Assembly: GCF_009734445.1 (NCBI RefSeq)
Contig: NZ_CP046457.1
Span: 620,001-684,000, forward strand
Origin: Candidatus Syntrophocurvum alkaliphilum
GTDB lineage: Bacteria; Bacillota; Syntrophomonadia; Syntrophomonadales; Syntrophomonadaceae
Length of the DNA stretch: 64,000 bases
Direction: 5' to 3'
The notes under the pieces are model-generated. The model made no database searches, had not been told where the DNA came from, and saw only the letters and a list, made by a program, of their open reading frames with translations. Shown one piece after another: positions 56,757 through 64,000 of this stretch (within the stretch, counting starts at the first letter, position 1; every line of letters begins with the position of its first letter). The position numbers were made by a program, and so were the translations under genes.

Positions 56757-57412
56757 TGGAACCATTAAAAAATGCTTTGGCAGAATTTCAAAATGATTAT
56801 TTAGTGCGTAAGGGAGAATTTGATAAACTTAATCAAATAATTGATCAAAAACAAATTGAACTAAGAGAACTTGATAATAAAATTCAAATATTTAAGCAGG
56901 TTAGTACGATATATCAATTAGCATCAGAGTATGCAAGAAAAAAATCTAAGAATACAATGGAAAGCCTAGTTAGCAATGCATTAACCATTGTATTTCCAAA
57001 TGATCTAAAATTTAATATAGAACTAGAAGAAAAAGGGGAGAGAACAGAGGCTTATTTTTTAGTATCATCAACATATGGAGGAGAGCAGATTGTATCAAAT
57101 GAACCTCAAGAATCACGCGGTGGAGGAATTGTAGATATTGTAGCTCTTGCTCTTAGAGTGTCACTACTTGAAACCTCTCGCCCAAAGCTCGAAGGTCCTC
57201 TATTACTTGATGAACCTGCTAAACATGTTTCAGGAGAATATTCTAAAAATGTTGCTGAGTTTTTAAATATGGTTGTACAAAACTTTAATAGACAAATAAT
57301 TATGGTTACTCATAATCAGCATCTTTCTGATGCTGGAGATATTGCATATGAAGTATTTATTGAAAATGGACAAAGTAATGTAATATCTAAATTTAATCAA
57401 GATAACTATTAA
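56756..57412 (+). CDS. Rad50/SbcC-like C-terminal ATPase half
   Basis: 218 residues. A short coiled coil (about 1-62) leads into the C-terminal ATPase lobe: ABC signature region ESRGGGIVDIVALALRVSLLE (119-139), Walker B GPLLLDEPAKHV (147-158) and H-loop MVTHNQHLSDAGD. The signature uses SRGGG in place of SGGE. Walker A is absent and is supplied by the protein at 54982. Both halves in one operon indicate a complex with the Mre11-like nuclease. Confidence 0.88.
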   Translation: MEPLKNALAEFQNDYLVRKGEFDKLNQIIDQKQIELRELDNKIQIFKQVSTIYQLASEYARKKSKNTMESLVSNALTIVFPNDLKFNIELEEKGERTEAYFLVSSTYGGEQIVSNEPQESRGGGIVDIVALALRVSLLETSRPKLEGPLLLDEPAKHVSGEYSKNVAEFLNMVVQNFNRQIIMVTHNQHLSDAGDIAYEVFIENGQSNVISKFNQDNY

Positions 57413-57457
57413 ATCACATTACTACTGAAAATTCATTTACACGGAATTATGGACACC

Positions 57458-58450
57458 CTAATCATTTAACATTTTAATAAAATTTCTCTTAAGTTCAATT
57501 TCGGAAGAAAATTCATCTATGCTTCTTTCTCCAATAGTTTCTATTGTAGCGTCCAATAGCGCTTTTAGTACTTGGTCTTTATTTACTTGTGGATTTTTAT
57601 TTGCAACTTCTTTTAAAAAATCAAACTGGTGTTGATAAATACCAACTGTTAGTTGAACAGTAGTATTACTATTAGATTCTTTTGTATTAGATGGATAATC
57701 TGATACTTTTTTTTCTTGATTAATCACATCTTCTTTATCTTCTTTTTTGCTTCCTGCTTGTTTAACTTGCTCTCTAGCTAAGGCCCACTGGTCTCTAGCT
57801 AATTTTTCTATAGAAGGATTTGAATTAATTTGGGGATGTCCTATTGCTCTATTAAACCAATTCACGGCTTCGGAATATTCACCAGTTCTTCGATAAAGCT
57901 CTCCTATTAAATAAGTTGCTTGTATATCACTTAGGTTACCTATTGTATTTGTCCCTTTTTCATAAGCTTCTCGATAATGTTTTAATGCTTGATTCATATA
58001 AGTGTTTTCTAATTCTGTATTTTTAATCTCTCTAGCTAACCAAGCAGATGCTAGTAGTAGTCCTGCAATTTCGCCTGCACTAGCTTTTTTTAATTGTGAA
58101 CACCGTATAGCTAGTTGAAAACTTCGTAAAGCAGTTGTTAAATCTCTTTCTCCTGAAAAATATGGTTCTTCTTCTTGTAAAATTGCAAGTGCTTTACTTA
58201 ATTGTTCAACTATAACAGGTGAAAGTGGTTTAGAAAAAGTATTATTAGATGCTGCATAATTGCAATATGGACAAACAATAATCGAATAATGAAGTGGACT
58301 AACACCTTTATATATTGTATGAAAATCAGGCTCTTTATTTTCTACATATGTAGCTGAGCTTCTAACAGATAATGAACTGAATTGGCCTGAGCATACTGGA
58401 CAAGTATATTTTCTATCAAAAAAAACATTAGATTGTGGCACAGATATCAC
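57458..58450 (-). CDS. DUF2225 family protein with TPR-like helices
   Basis: 330 residues. The N-terminus has two CxxC pairs (YTCPVCSGQF and IVCPYCNYAA) that likely bind zinc. The middle is helical with TPR-like repeats (AIRCSQL..., GELYRRTGEYSEAVNWFNRAI). A hydrophilic linker (about 220-255) and a final helical part follow. DUF2225 proteins are widespread in Clostridia without known function. Convergent with the rad50 genes. AGGTG precedes the start. Confidence 0.88.
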   Translation of the reverse strand: MISVPQSNVFFDRKYTCPVCSGQFSSLSVRSSATYVENKEPDFHTIYKGVSPLHYSIIVCPYCNYAASNNTFSKPLSPVIVEQLSKALAILQEEEPYFSGERDLTTALRSFQLAIRCSQLKKASAGEIAGLLLASAWLAREIKNTELENTYMNQALKHYREAYEKGTNTIGNLSDIQATYLIGELYRRTGEYSEAVNWFNRAIGHPQINSNPSIEKLARDQWALAREQVKQAGSKKEDKEDVINQEKKVSDYPSNTKESNSNTTVQLTVGIYQHQFDFLKEVANKNPQVNKDQVLKALLDATIETIGERSIDEFSSEIELKRNFIKMLND

Positions 58451-58605
58451 CTCGTACTCATTATTCTAAAAAAACAATATTTTTCCTTTAATTTTGTTCT
58501 AAAATAAGTTGTCCTGCAATGAGAAATTATAGTAACATCATATATGAGGAAAAATATGTAAGTGATATAAAAAAATGGGGGCAGTTAAAATAAGGGGGAG
58601 TAAAT

Positions 58606-59019
58606 TTGGAAATTAGGCACTTTATGAGTACTGAAATTATTCAGTTATATCCTAAAACTAGTATTTGGATGGCCTCTGTAGTATTCCTAGAAAATAAAAT
58701 TGATGGAGTACCCGTGGTTGATGATGATAAATTAATTGGATTGTTTACTAAAACACATTTAATAAAAGCAATAAAAAACAAAGAAAGTATGGATATACCT
58801 ATTGATAGATATATGACAAGAGATATAGAAGTTCTATCACCTTATGATAATATATTAAGTATAAATATAACTAGTTATGGTTGTTATCCTGTTATAGAAA
58901 ATGGTGAACTGGTGGGAATCATAACAAGATATGATATGTTGGTTGCTTTAAATTATATTATTGATGAAATATCTGACCAAATATACAAGGTTTCAACTTC
59001 AGTATATATAACCGTATAG
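58606..59019 (+). CDS. CBS-pair sensor part of a frameshifted sigma-54 activator
   Basis: 137 codons from TTG 58606 behind AAGGGGGAG. Two CBS domains ([46 protein letters not shown] and [18 protein letters not shown]...[15 protein letters not shown]) would bind an adenosyl ligand. The frame stops soon after. In the other frame, sequence from about 58983 runs open as a linker ([25 protein letters not shown]) into the AAA domain at 59160. The two frames are therefore probably one gene split by a single-base loss near 58983-59015. Confidence 0.75.
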   Translation: MEIRHFMSTEIIQLYPKTSIWMASVVFLENKIDGVPVVDDDKLIGLFTKTHLIKAIKNKESMDIPIDRYMTRDIEVLSPYDNILSINITSYGCYPVIENGELVGIITRYDMLVALNYIIDEISDQIYKVSTSVYITV

Positions 59020-59159
59020 AAGCAATTGATGAAGATAAAATAACCGAACTGAAAAATTTAAAACAAAAAGCAAAACAACTCAAGATATTAAAAAAAGACT
59101 TTGAAACCAAAATTAATGAAAGGAAATATCCAATTAATTTAATTTATAAAAATAAAGAA

Positions 59160-60095
59160 ATGGAACGGTTAATTCATCAGGCAATCAGGGTTGGACAAGT
59201 AGATACAACTGTTCTTATTACAGGAGAATCTGGTGTCGGCAAAGAGTTAATTGCAGAAATAATTCATAATAATAGTAATAGACGAGCTGGTACATATGTT
59301 AAACTTAATTGCGCAGCTATTCCAGAAAACTTATTAGAATCAGAATTGTTTGGATATGAAGCTGGAGCATTTACGGGAGCAAAAAAAGAAGGTAAAATAG
59401 GTTTATTTCAAGTTGCTGATGGAGGAACCTTACTACTTGACGAAATTGGTGAAATTCCTCTTCATATACAAGTTAAACTCTTAAGAGCGATTCAAGAACG
59501 TGAAATAATAAGAGTTGGTGGTACAAAGTCAATTAAGATAGATGTAAGATTGATTACTATTACAAACAAAAATTTAGAGCAAATGGTTAAAGCGGGCGAG
59601 TTTAGAGAAGATTTATTTTATAGACTAAACGTAATACCTATTAATGTACCGCCTTTGCGTAAAAGAAAGGATGAAATACCTTTATTAGCTAATTATTTTT
59701 GTGATAAATTTAATCGCAAGTATAAATTAAATATGACTATAAAAGATGATGCACTTAAACTTTTAATGGAATATAAGTGGCCAGGAAACATTCGACAGCT
59801 TGAAAATTTCATTGAAAGATTAATTGTTACTTCTGCTACAAATAGTATTAATTCTAATAACTTACCAGATTTTATACACCATAAAGAAGAAATTAAAGAA
59901 ATTAACAAAAATGAACCTGTTATAATTAATAAAATTATTCCTTTGAAATCAGCCGTTGAAACTGTTGAAAAAAAGTTGTTAATAAAAGCTCTAGAACTTA
60001 CTGACTCATACAATAAAGTTGCAGAATTGCTTAATGTGAATCCATCAACTATATCTAGAAAAGCACAAAAATATGGAATACTTAAAATTGAATAA
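59160..60095 (+). CDS. Sigma-54-dependent transcriptional activator, AAA and HTH part
   Basis: 311 codons from the first ATG, but the frame is open upstream to about 58983, joining the CBS part by a frameshift. The AAA+ enhancer-binding domain has Walker A GESGVGKE, the sigma-54 contact loop GAFTGA, Walker [12 protein letters not shown] and the arginine fingers region [14 protein letters not shown]. The C-terminal Fis-type HTH is [23 protein letters not shown]. It would activate a sigma-54 promoter in response to a CBS ligand. I found no clear -24/-12 site nearby. Confidence 0.85.
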   Translation: MERLIHQAIRVGQVDTTVLITGESGVGKELIAEIIHNNSNRRAGTYVKLNCAAIPENLLESELFGYEAGAFTGAKKEGKIGLFQVADGGTLLLDEIGEIPLHIQVKLLRAIQEREIIRVGGTKSIKIDVRLITITNKNLEQMVKAGEFREDLFYRLNVIPINVPPLRKRKDEIPLLANYFCDKFNRKYKLNMTIKDDALKLLMEYKWPGNIRQLENFIERLIVTSATNSINSNNLPDFIHHKEEIKEINKNEPVIINKIIPLKSAVETVEKKLLIKALELTDSYNKVAELLNVNPSTISRKAQKYGILKIE

Positions 60096-60418
60096 AATTA
60101 CGAGGGTGGTAACACGATTTTGAGTGCTAGGAGTTTTGGTGTTATCGGATTGCTATTTGTATATGGATATGCCTAAAAATTACTTAGTGGTATAACTAGC
60201 AAGGATTTATAAATCTTTACTCCATCCTTTGCTTATCTATTATCTTTTCTTACTTATAAAATTAGAATATTTTTTTTCGTTGTTTAAATGACTTTATTTG
60301 CTAGCTTTACAAAGCAGAATGAGTTTTATTTAATTATTGATTAATGGTAGAATTTATACAAAATGTACTAAAATAATCGCTGAAAACAAATGTGGAACTA
60401 TTTGAGGAGGTTAAAATT
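60096..60418 (+). other. 323-base gap before the queuosine operon
   Basis: Near 60101-60116 the sequence CGAGGGTGGTAACACGA resembles the T-box antiterminator bulge region (AGGGTGGTACCACG type), but no stem I or specifier loop precedes it within the gap. AGCAAGGAT and ATCCTTTGCT (about 60198-60236) can form a hairpin with one bulge, followed by a T-rich tail, possibly the end of the activator transcript. I see no preQ1 riboswitch by eye. The rest is AT-rich. Confidence 0.35.
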
Positions 60419-60787
60419 TTGTTTGAGATAACCGTGTTGCAGGAATTTGCAGCTGCACACAAGCTTTATCAATATGAAGGAGACTGTAAGAATATTCATG
60501 GACACACATGGAAAGTTGCGGTGACAGTTTATGGAGAAGAACTTGATAATAAGGGGATGTTGTATGACTTTAGGGATCTTAAAAAAACACTAAATATTAT
60601 TCTTGAAAAGTACGAACATACATATTTAAACGAAATTGAACCCTTTGACTTAATAAGTCCTACGGCTGAGAATTTAGCAAAGGAAATTTACAACAATATG
60701 GGCAAGCTATGTAAAGATTGCAAAATTAAAAATGTAAAAGTATGGGAATCAGCTAATAGTTGTGCAACATATTATAGGAGTGAATAA
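60419..60787 (+). CDS. queD: 6-carboxytetrahydropterin synthase QueD
   Basis: Converts dihydroneopterin triphosphate to 6-carboxy-tetrahydropterin in queuosine/7-deazaguanine synthesis. The zinc-binding residues are in FAAAHKL and NIHGHTWKV, with the catalytic EFD/ECHE-type region LYDFRDLK and YEHTYLNE. I chose TTG 60419, 8 bases after GAGGAGG. An in-frame GTG at 60392 lies before this site. Product 122 residues. The stop overlaps queC. Confidence 0.95.
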   Translation: MFEITVLQEFAAAHKLYQYEGDCKNIHGHTWKVAVTVYGEELDNKGMLYDFRDLKKTLNIILEKYEHTYLNEIEPFDLISPTAENLAKEIYNNMGKLCKDCKIKNVKVWESANSCATYYRSE

Positions 60788-61398
60788 TGAATGCAATTGT
60801 TTTACTTTCAGGTGGTTTAGATTCTGTTGTTTCGATGCTTATAGCAAGAAAATATTGCAAAATTCTAAAAGCTATAACTTTTGACTATGGACAGATAGCA
60901 AAAGAAAAGGAAATAAGTGCATCAGAAGATATATGTAAAATGTATAATATAGATCATAAGATAGTTGAGCTCCCTTTTATGAAAGAAGATATCAAGTCAG
61001 GTTTAATTCAAAATAAAAAATTAGATACTAATAATATATGGGTTCCTAATAGAAATGGATTGTTTATAAACATTGCAGCATGTTATGCAGAAACAATTCA
61101 GGCTAATTGGGTAATATGTGGCTTTAATGCAGAAGAAGCTGTTGATTTTCCAGATAATAGTACAGAGTTTATAGATAATATTAACAAAACTCTTTCATTA
61201 TCTACTAATAATAAAGTGAAGGTTAAATCTTTTGTAAAAGATATGAATAAAGAGGAAATTATTAAGAAAGCACATAAACTTGGTTTAAAAATGTTTGATA
61301 TTTGGAGTTGTTATTTAGGTAATGAAATACCATGTGGGCAATGTCCGTCATGCATTAAAAATAAAGCAGCTGCTAAAAAGGCAGGGATACAGTATTGA
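60787..61398 (+). CDS. queC: 7-cyano-7-deazaguanine synthase QueC
   Basis: ATP-dependent ligase that makes preQ0 from 7-carboxy-7-deazaguanine and ammonia. 203 residues: N-type PP-loop LLSGGLDSVVSM, PNRNGLF, NAEEAVDFPD, and the zinc cluster CYLGNEIPCGQCPSCIKNK with four cysteines. It starts within TAATG overlapping queD and overlaps the DUF366 gene by 4 bases. Confidence 0.95.
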   Translation: MNAIVLLSGGLDSVVSMLIARKYCKILKAITFDYGQIAKEKEISASEDICKMYNIDHKIVELPFMKEDIKSGLIQNKKLDTNNIWVPNRNGLFINIAACYAETIQANWVICGFNAEEAVDFPDNSTEFIDNINKTLSLSTNNKVKVKSFVKDMNKEEIIKKAHKLGLKMFDIWSCYLGNEIPCGQCPSCIKNKAAAKKAGIQY

Positions 61399-61952
61399 AG
61401 AAAATATTTATAGATAAAATAATTAATTATGATGGAAAGCAACTTCAACCACAATGGATTTATAGAAATTATGACCTAATAGGTGATGCAGTTGTAGCTT
61501 TTATAGGTGAAGCTAATGTGCCATTAGGAAATATGGTTGATATTGCAGATTATAAACGAGAAGCTTTTATATATTCACCACAAATGCTACATTTTATAAT
61601 AGAACATTTCAATACTGATTTAGAGTTAGCAGTTTATAGACAGAGATTATTTATTAATTGTATTAAGGAAGAATTAGAACAAAAAGGGGTGACAGTAGTA
61701 CGATTTGGAGATGATTTATATATAAATAAACGCAAATTAAATGTTTCGATAGCTACTAGTTCAATACTATCAACACTAATACATGTTGGTATTAATGTAG
61801 AGACTAAGGGAACACCAGTGAAAACTAGTGGTTTAAAAGAACTAGGCATATCAAACCTATCTTCTTTTGCAGAAAAAATAATGTTTCGATACACAAAAGA
61901 ATTGCAAGAGATATATGAAGCCCGTTGTAAAGTCAGGGGGCTAAATAATTGA
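61395..61952 (+). CDS. DUF366 family protein in the queuosine operon
   Basis: 185 residues of the DUF366 family (segments DKIINYDGKQLQPQWIYRNYDLIGDAVVAFIGEANVP and DIADYKREAFIYSPQMLHFIIEHF). The function is not established. It overlaps queC upstream and queE downstream by 4 bases each, so it is made with them. It could supply or replace a step, for example the missing GTP cyclohydrolase or QueF, but nothing in its sequence shows that. Start TTG. Confidence 0.8.
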   Translation: MKKIFIDKIINYDGKQLQPQWIYRNYDLIGDAVVAFIGEANVPLGNMVDIADYKREAFIYSPQMLHFIIEHFNTDLELAVYRQRLFINCIKEELEQKGVTVVRFGDDLYINKRKLNVSIATSSILSTLIHVGINVETKGTPVKTSGLKELGISNLSSFAEKIMFRYTKELQEIYEARCKVRGLNN

Positions 61953-62680
61953 AGGCTTACTTATCTGAAGTAATGGAGAGTATTCAAGGTGAAGGTCTTT
62001 ATATTGGCACAAGACATATATTTATTAGGTTTGCTGGTTGTAATCTCAGGTGTAAATATTGTGATACTCCTGCTAGTGTTAGTATTCCTGAACAATGTAA
62101 TATTAGCATAAATACAGGAAAAAATAATCAAGTTAAACAAATTCAAAATCCATTAAGTGTAGATCAAATATTAGAAATAGTAAATAAATATTCTTCTAAG
62201 TGGGTGAGTTTAACTGGAGGAGAACCTCTTTTATCTGCAGACTTTATATATAACTTAGGGCCAATATTAAGGGAAAATAATTATAAAATTCTTTTAGAAA
62301 CTAATGGAACTTTATCTAAGGAACTAGAATTATGCTTGCCTTCTATTGATGTAATAAGCATGGATATAAAGTTGCCATCATTTACAAACAAAAATTATTT
62401 TGAAGAACATGAAGCATTTTTAAAAAAAGTAAAGCAAAAAGATATATATATAAAGATAGTCATATCAGAGGAAAATTCCATGGAGGAAGTTGATCATGCT
62501 GTTCGTTTAATAAGCAATCAAAGTATTAACATACCCCTAATACTTCAACCAGTAACAACTAATAACATAATTAAAAATAAAGATATTGATTTTTTATTAA
62601 TGCTTCAAAAAAAATACCTACAACAGCTTAAAGATGTAAGGATAATACCACAATTGCATTCACTAATTAACCTTACATAA
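61949..62680 (+). CDS. queE: 7-carboxy-7-deazaguanine synthase QueE
   Basis: Radical SAM enzyme that turns 6-carboxy-tetrahydropterin into 7-carboxy-7-deazaguanine. 243 residues. The substrate-binding start SEVMESIQGEGLYIGTRHIFIRFAGC leads to NLRCKYCDTPAS, giving a standard C-x3-C-x2-C cluster (C-NLR-C-KY-C), then LTGGEPLL. Start TTG overlapping the previous gene. Confidence 0.95.
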   Translation: MKAYLSEVMESIQGEGLYIGTRHIFIRFAGCNLRCKYCDTPASVSIPEQCNISINTGKNNQVKQIQNPLSVDQILEIVNKYSSKWVSLTGGEPLLSADFIYNLGPILRENNYKILLETNGTLSKELELCLPSIDVISMDIKLPSFTNKNYFEEHEAFLKKVKQKDIYIKIVISEENSMEEVDHAVRLISNQSINIPLILQPVTTNNIIKNKDIDFLLMLQKKYLQQLKDVRIIPQLHSLINLT

Positions 62681-62740
62681 GTTTAATTGCTTACTTGCTA
62701 ATATAAGTAGCTTAAACTACAATAAATAGGGGTGAAAGGA

Positions 62741-62932
62741 GTGCAAAACATTATGCAGGAGCAAGAAAAAGGCAAATTAGATTTAATAGCTACAAAAAAT
62801 TTCAAAACTAATACCGAGCTTGCTTATGTAGTTGATTTTCTAAATAAAAATTTAAAAGACAAAAATATAATGTTTGGCTTAACAAAAGATAAACAAAAAA
62901 ATGAAATGACTATTAATATATATGAATTTTAA
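62741..62932 (+). CDS. DUF4264 (YpmA-like) protein
   Basis: About 63 residues. The core ELAYVVDFLNKNLKDKNIMFGLTKDKQKNEMTINIYEF matches YpmA/DUF4264, small proteins of spore-forming Bacillota without known function. I chose GTG 62741, 6 bases after AGGGGTG. GTG 62732 and ATG 62753 are in-frame alternatives. It precedes signal peptidase I by a few bases. Confidence 0.75.
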   Translation: MQNIMQEQEKGKLDLIATKNFKTNTELAYVVDFLNKNLKDKNIMFGLTKDKQKNEMTINIYEF

Positions 62933-62953
62933 TGAGATTTGAGGTATGGGGTT

Positions 62954-63502
62954 GTGAGTCGTGAAACAAAAGATTTTATAAAGGAATTATTAAGTATAAT
63001 AATTATAGCTTTTATTTTAGCAATGGTTTTAAGAACCTTTGTTGTTGAAGGTAGAATTATACCTTCGGGATCTATGCTTCCTACATTACAAATTAATGAT
63101 AGGGTAATGGTTAATAAATTTATTTATAATTTTAAAGATATAGAAAGAGGCGAACTTATTGTTTTTACTCCTCCCGATGGTATTAGTAATGAACAAGATT
63201 ACATAAAAAGAGTGATTGGGCTAGAAGGAGAAACAGTAGAAATAAAGAACGGCAAGACATATATAGATAATCAGAAATTAATAGAACCATACCTTTTAGA
63301 ACCAATTGATTATGAATATGGTCCAGTAGTAGTCCCGGAAAATAGCTTATTTGTTTTAGGGGATAATAGAAACCATAGCTATGATAGTCATATGTGGAAT
63401 GTATGGTTGACTGAGGATAGAGTTAAAGGTAAAGCCTTTTTAATATATTGGCCATTAACCAATATAACAATTTTTGAACAGGAGGTTTCTATTGAAAAAT
63501 GA
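62954..63502 (+). CDS. Signal peptidase I
   Basis: Membrane serine/lysine protease that removes signal peptides of secreted proteins. About 182 residues from GTG 62954 (an upstream TTG at 62939 is less likely). One N-terminal membrane helix (about 9-27). Catalytic Ser in IPSGSMLPTLQ and Lys in QDYIKRVIGLEGE, plus the box E motif VLGDNRNHSYDSH. Overlaps surE by 4 bases. Confidence 0.95.
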   Translation: MSRETKDFIKELLSIIIIAFILAMVLRTFVVEGRIIPSGSMLPTLQINDRVMVNKFIYNFKDIERGELIVFTPPDGISNEQDYIKRVIGLEGETVEIKNGKTYIDNQKLIEPYLLEPIDYEYGPVVVPENSLFVLGDNRNHSYDSHMWNVWLTEDRVKGKAFLIYWPLTNITIFEQEVSIEK

Positions 63503-64000
63503 AAATCCTAGTTACTAATGACGATGGAATTCATGCTAGAGGTATACATGCACTTACTAAGGAATTGTCTAATATAGCAGAATTATATTTAGTATCACCA
63601 GATCGAGAAAGAAGTGGAACAGGACATTCGATAACTGTTTATGATCCCATTAAAGCTGTAAACATTGATTTGCCAGAAGTTAAAAAAGGATGGGTAATAG
63701 GTGGAACTCCTGTAGATTGTGTTAAATTAGCTTTATGTCGTTTAATTGAAGACGATATTGATTTGGTGGTTTCTGGAATAAATCATGGTGCTAATCTTGG
63801 CACAGATGTATTATATTCTGGTACAGTATCTGCAGCAGCTGAAGGGGTTGTTATGGGAGTACCATCTATAGCGGTATCATTAGATTCGTTTGAACCTGAA
63901 AAGGATTTTTCCATTGCGGCTAAGATAGTAAAAAATCTTATCCAGAAAGTATTTTATAATAAATTAGAGAAAACTAACTTATTAAATATAAATGTACCTG
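63499..64000 (+). CDS. surE: 5'/3'-nucleotidase SurE (5' part)
   Basis: The gene begins at ATG 63499, overlapping the signal peptidase stop (ATGA), and runs off the window after 167 codons. The SurE start MKILVTNDDGIHARGI with the metal-binding Asp pair is followed by SPDRERSGTGHSIT, GTPVDCVKLAL and SGINHGANLGTDVLYSGTVSAAAEG, all typical. Metal-dependent nucleoside monophosphate phosphatase linked to stationary-phase survival. Confidence 0.93.
   Translation, partial: MKILVTNDDGIHARGIHALTKELSNIAELYLVSPDRERSGTGHSITVYDPIKAVNIDLPEVKKGWVIGGTPVDCVKLALCRLIEDDIDLVVSGINHGANLGTDVLYSGTVSAAAEGVVMGVPSIAVSLDSFEPEKDFSIAAKIVKNLIQKVFYNKLEKTNLLNINVP

Noticed and set aside
60290-60418. Possible preQ1 riboswitch before queD
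   Set aside because: The leader was read for the short preQ1-I pseudoknot pattern (C-rich loop pairing to an A-rich tail before the SD) and no fit was seen by eye.

Overview
The window is a 64 kb stretch of an AT-rich, low-GC Gram-positive genome with Bacillota-type gene order. It comes from a spore former: spoIIP, a 21-codon spoVM, an alpha/beta-type SASP, a DacF-type carboxypeptidase and a YlxY-like deacetylase are all present. KamA-type aminomutase, radical-SAM enzymes and a candidate UGA-decoded redox protein suggest an anaerobic Clostridia-like lineage. I cannot name the species. Start codons are often TTG or GTG behind strong Shine-Dalgarno sites, and many genes overlap by 1-14 bases.

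Region 1 (1-13.5 kb) is the conserved translation and RNA-processing block: ylxQ (3' end), infB, rbfA, nrnA, truB, ribF, then rpsO with a structured leader, and pnp. It continues into a cell-envelope and sporulation group: VanW-like protein, YlxY-like deacetylase, DacF, M16 peptidase, dut and the YlmC/YmxH PRC-barrel protein. Region 2 (13.6-29 kb) is mixed housekeeping: a small HTH protein, guaB, an MgtC-like protein, a glutamate/lysine 2,3-aminomutase, a likely selenoprotein of the DUF1858 family with an in-frame UGA, SASP, a radical SAM protein, a DUF47 protein, a class A PBP, a chemotaxis receptor, azlCD, a Lon-family protease, a lipoprotein, a hydrolase, a YigZ protein and tRNA-Arg(CCG). 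Region 3 (29-42 kb) has spoIIP and ahcY on the minus strand. An alpha-glucan cluster follows (GT4, two GH57 proteins, a methyltransferase), then a thioesterase, a DUF3343 protein and a DinG helicase.

Region 4 (42-48 kb) is an accessory zone. It holds three decayed IS21 copies, frameshifted or truncated genes, several tiny membrane proteins, a 31-codon toxin-like peptide with structured flanking RNA, and spoVM. Region 5 (48-57.4 kb) carries transporters, YjbQ and a compact DNA-end-processing operon: NurA nuclease, HerA translocase, Mre11/SbcD nuclease and a Rad50 whose two ATPase halves are separate proteins with a third coiled-coil protein between them. Region 6 (57.4-64 kb) has a DUF2225 protein, a frameshifted CBS plus sigma-54 activator, a queuosine precursor operon (queD, queC, DUF366, queE), a DUF4264 protein, signal peptidase I and the start of surE.

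The observations I would follow first are the UGA-containing DUF1858 gene with a SECIS-like hairpin, the NurA-HerA-Mre11-split-Rad50 operon, the intergenic palindromic repeat family centred on AAACATGTTT (long and short forms), and the toxin-like peptide locus near 46.4 kb.
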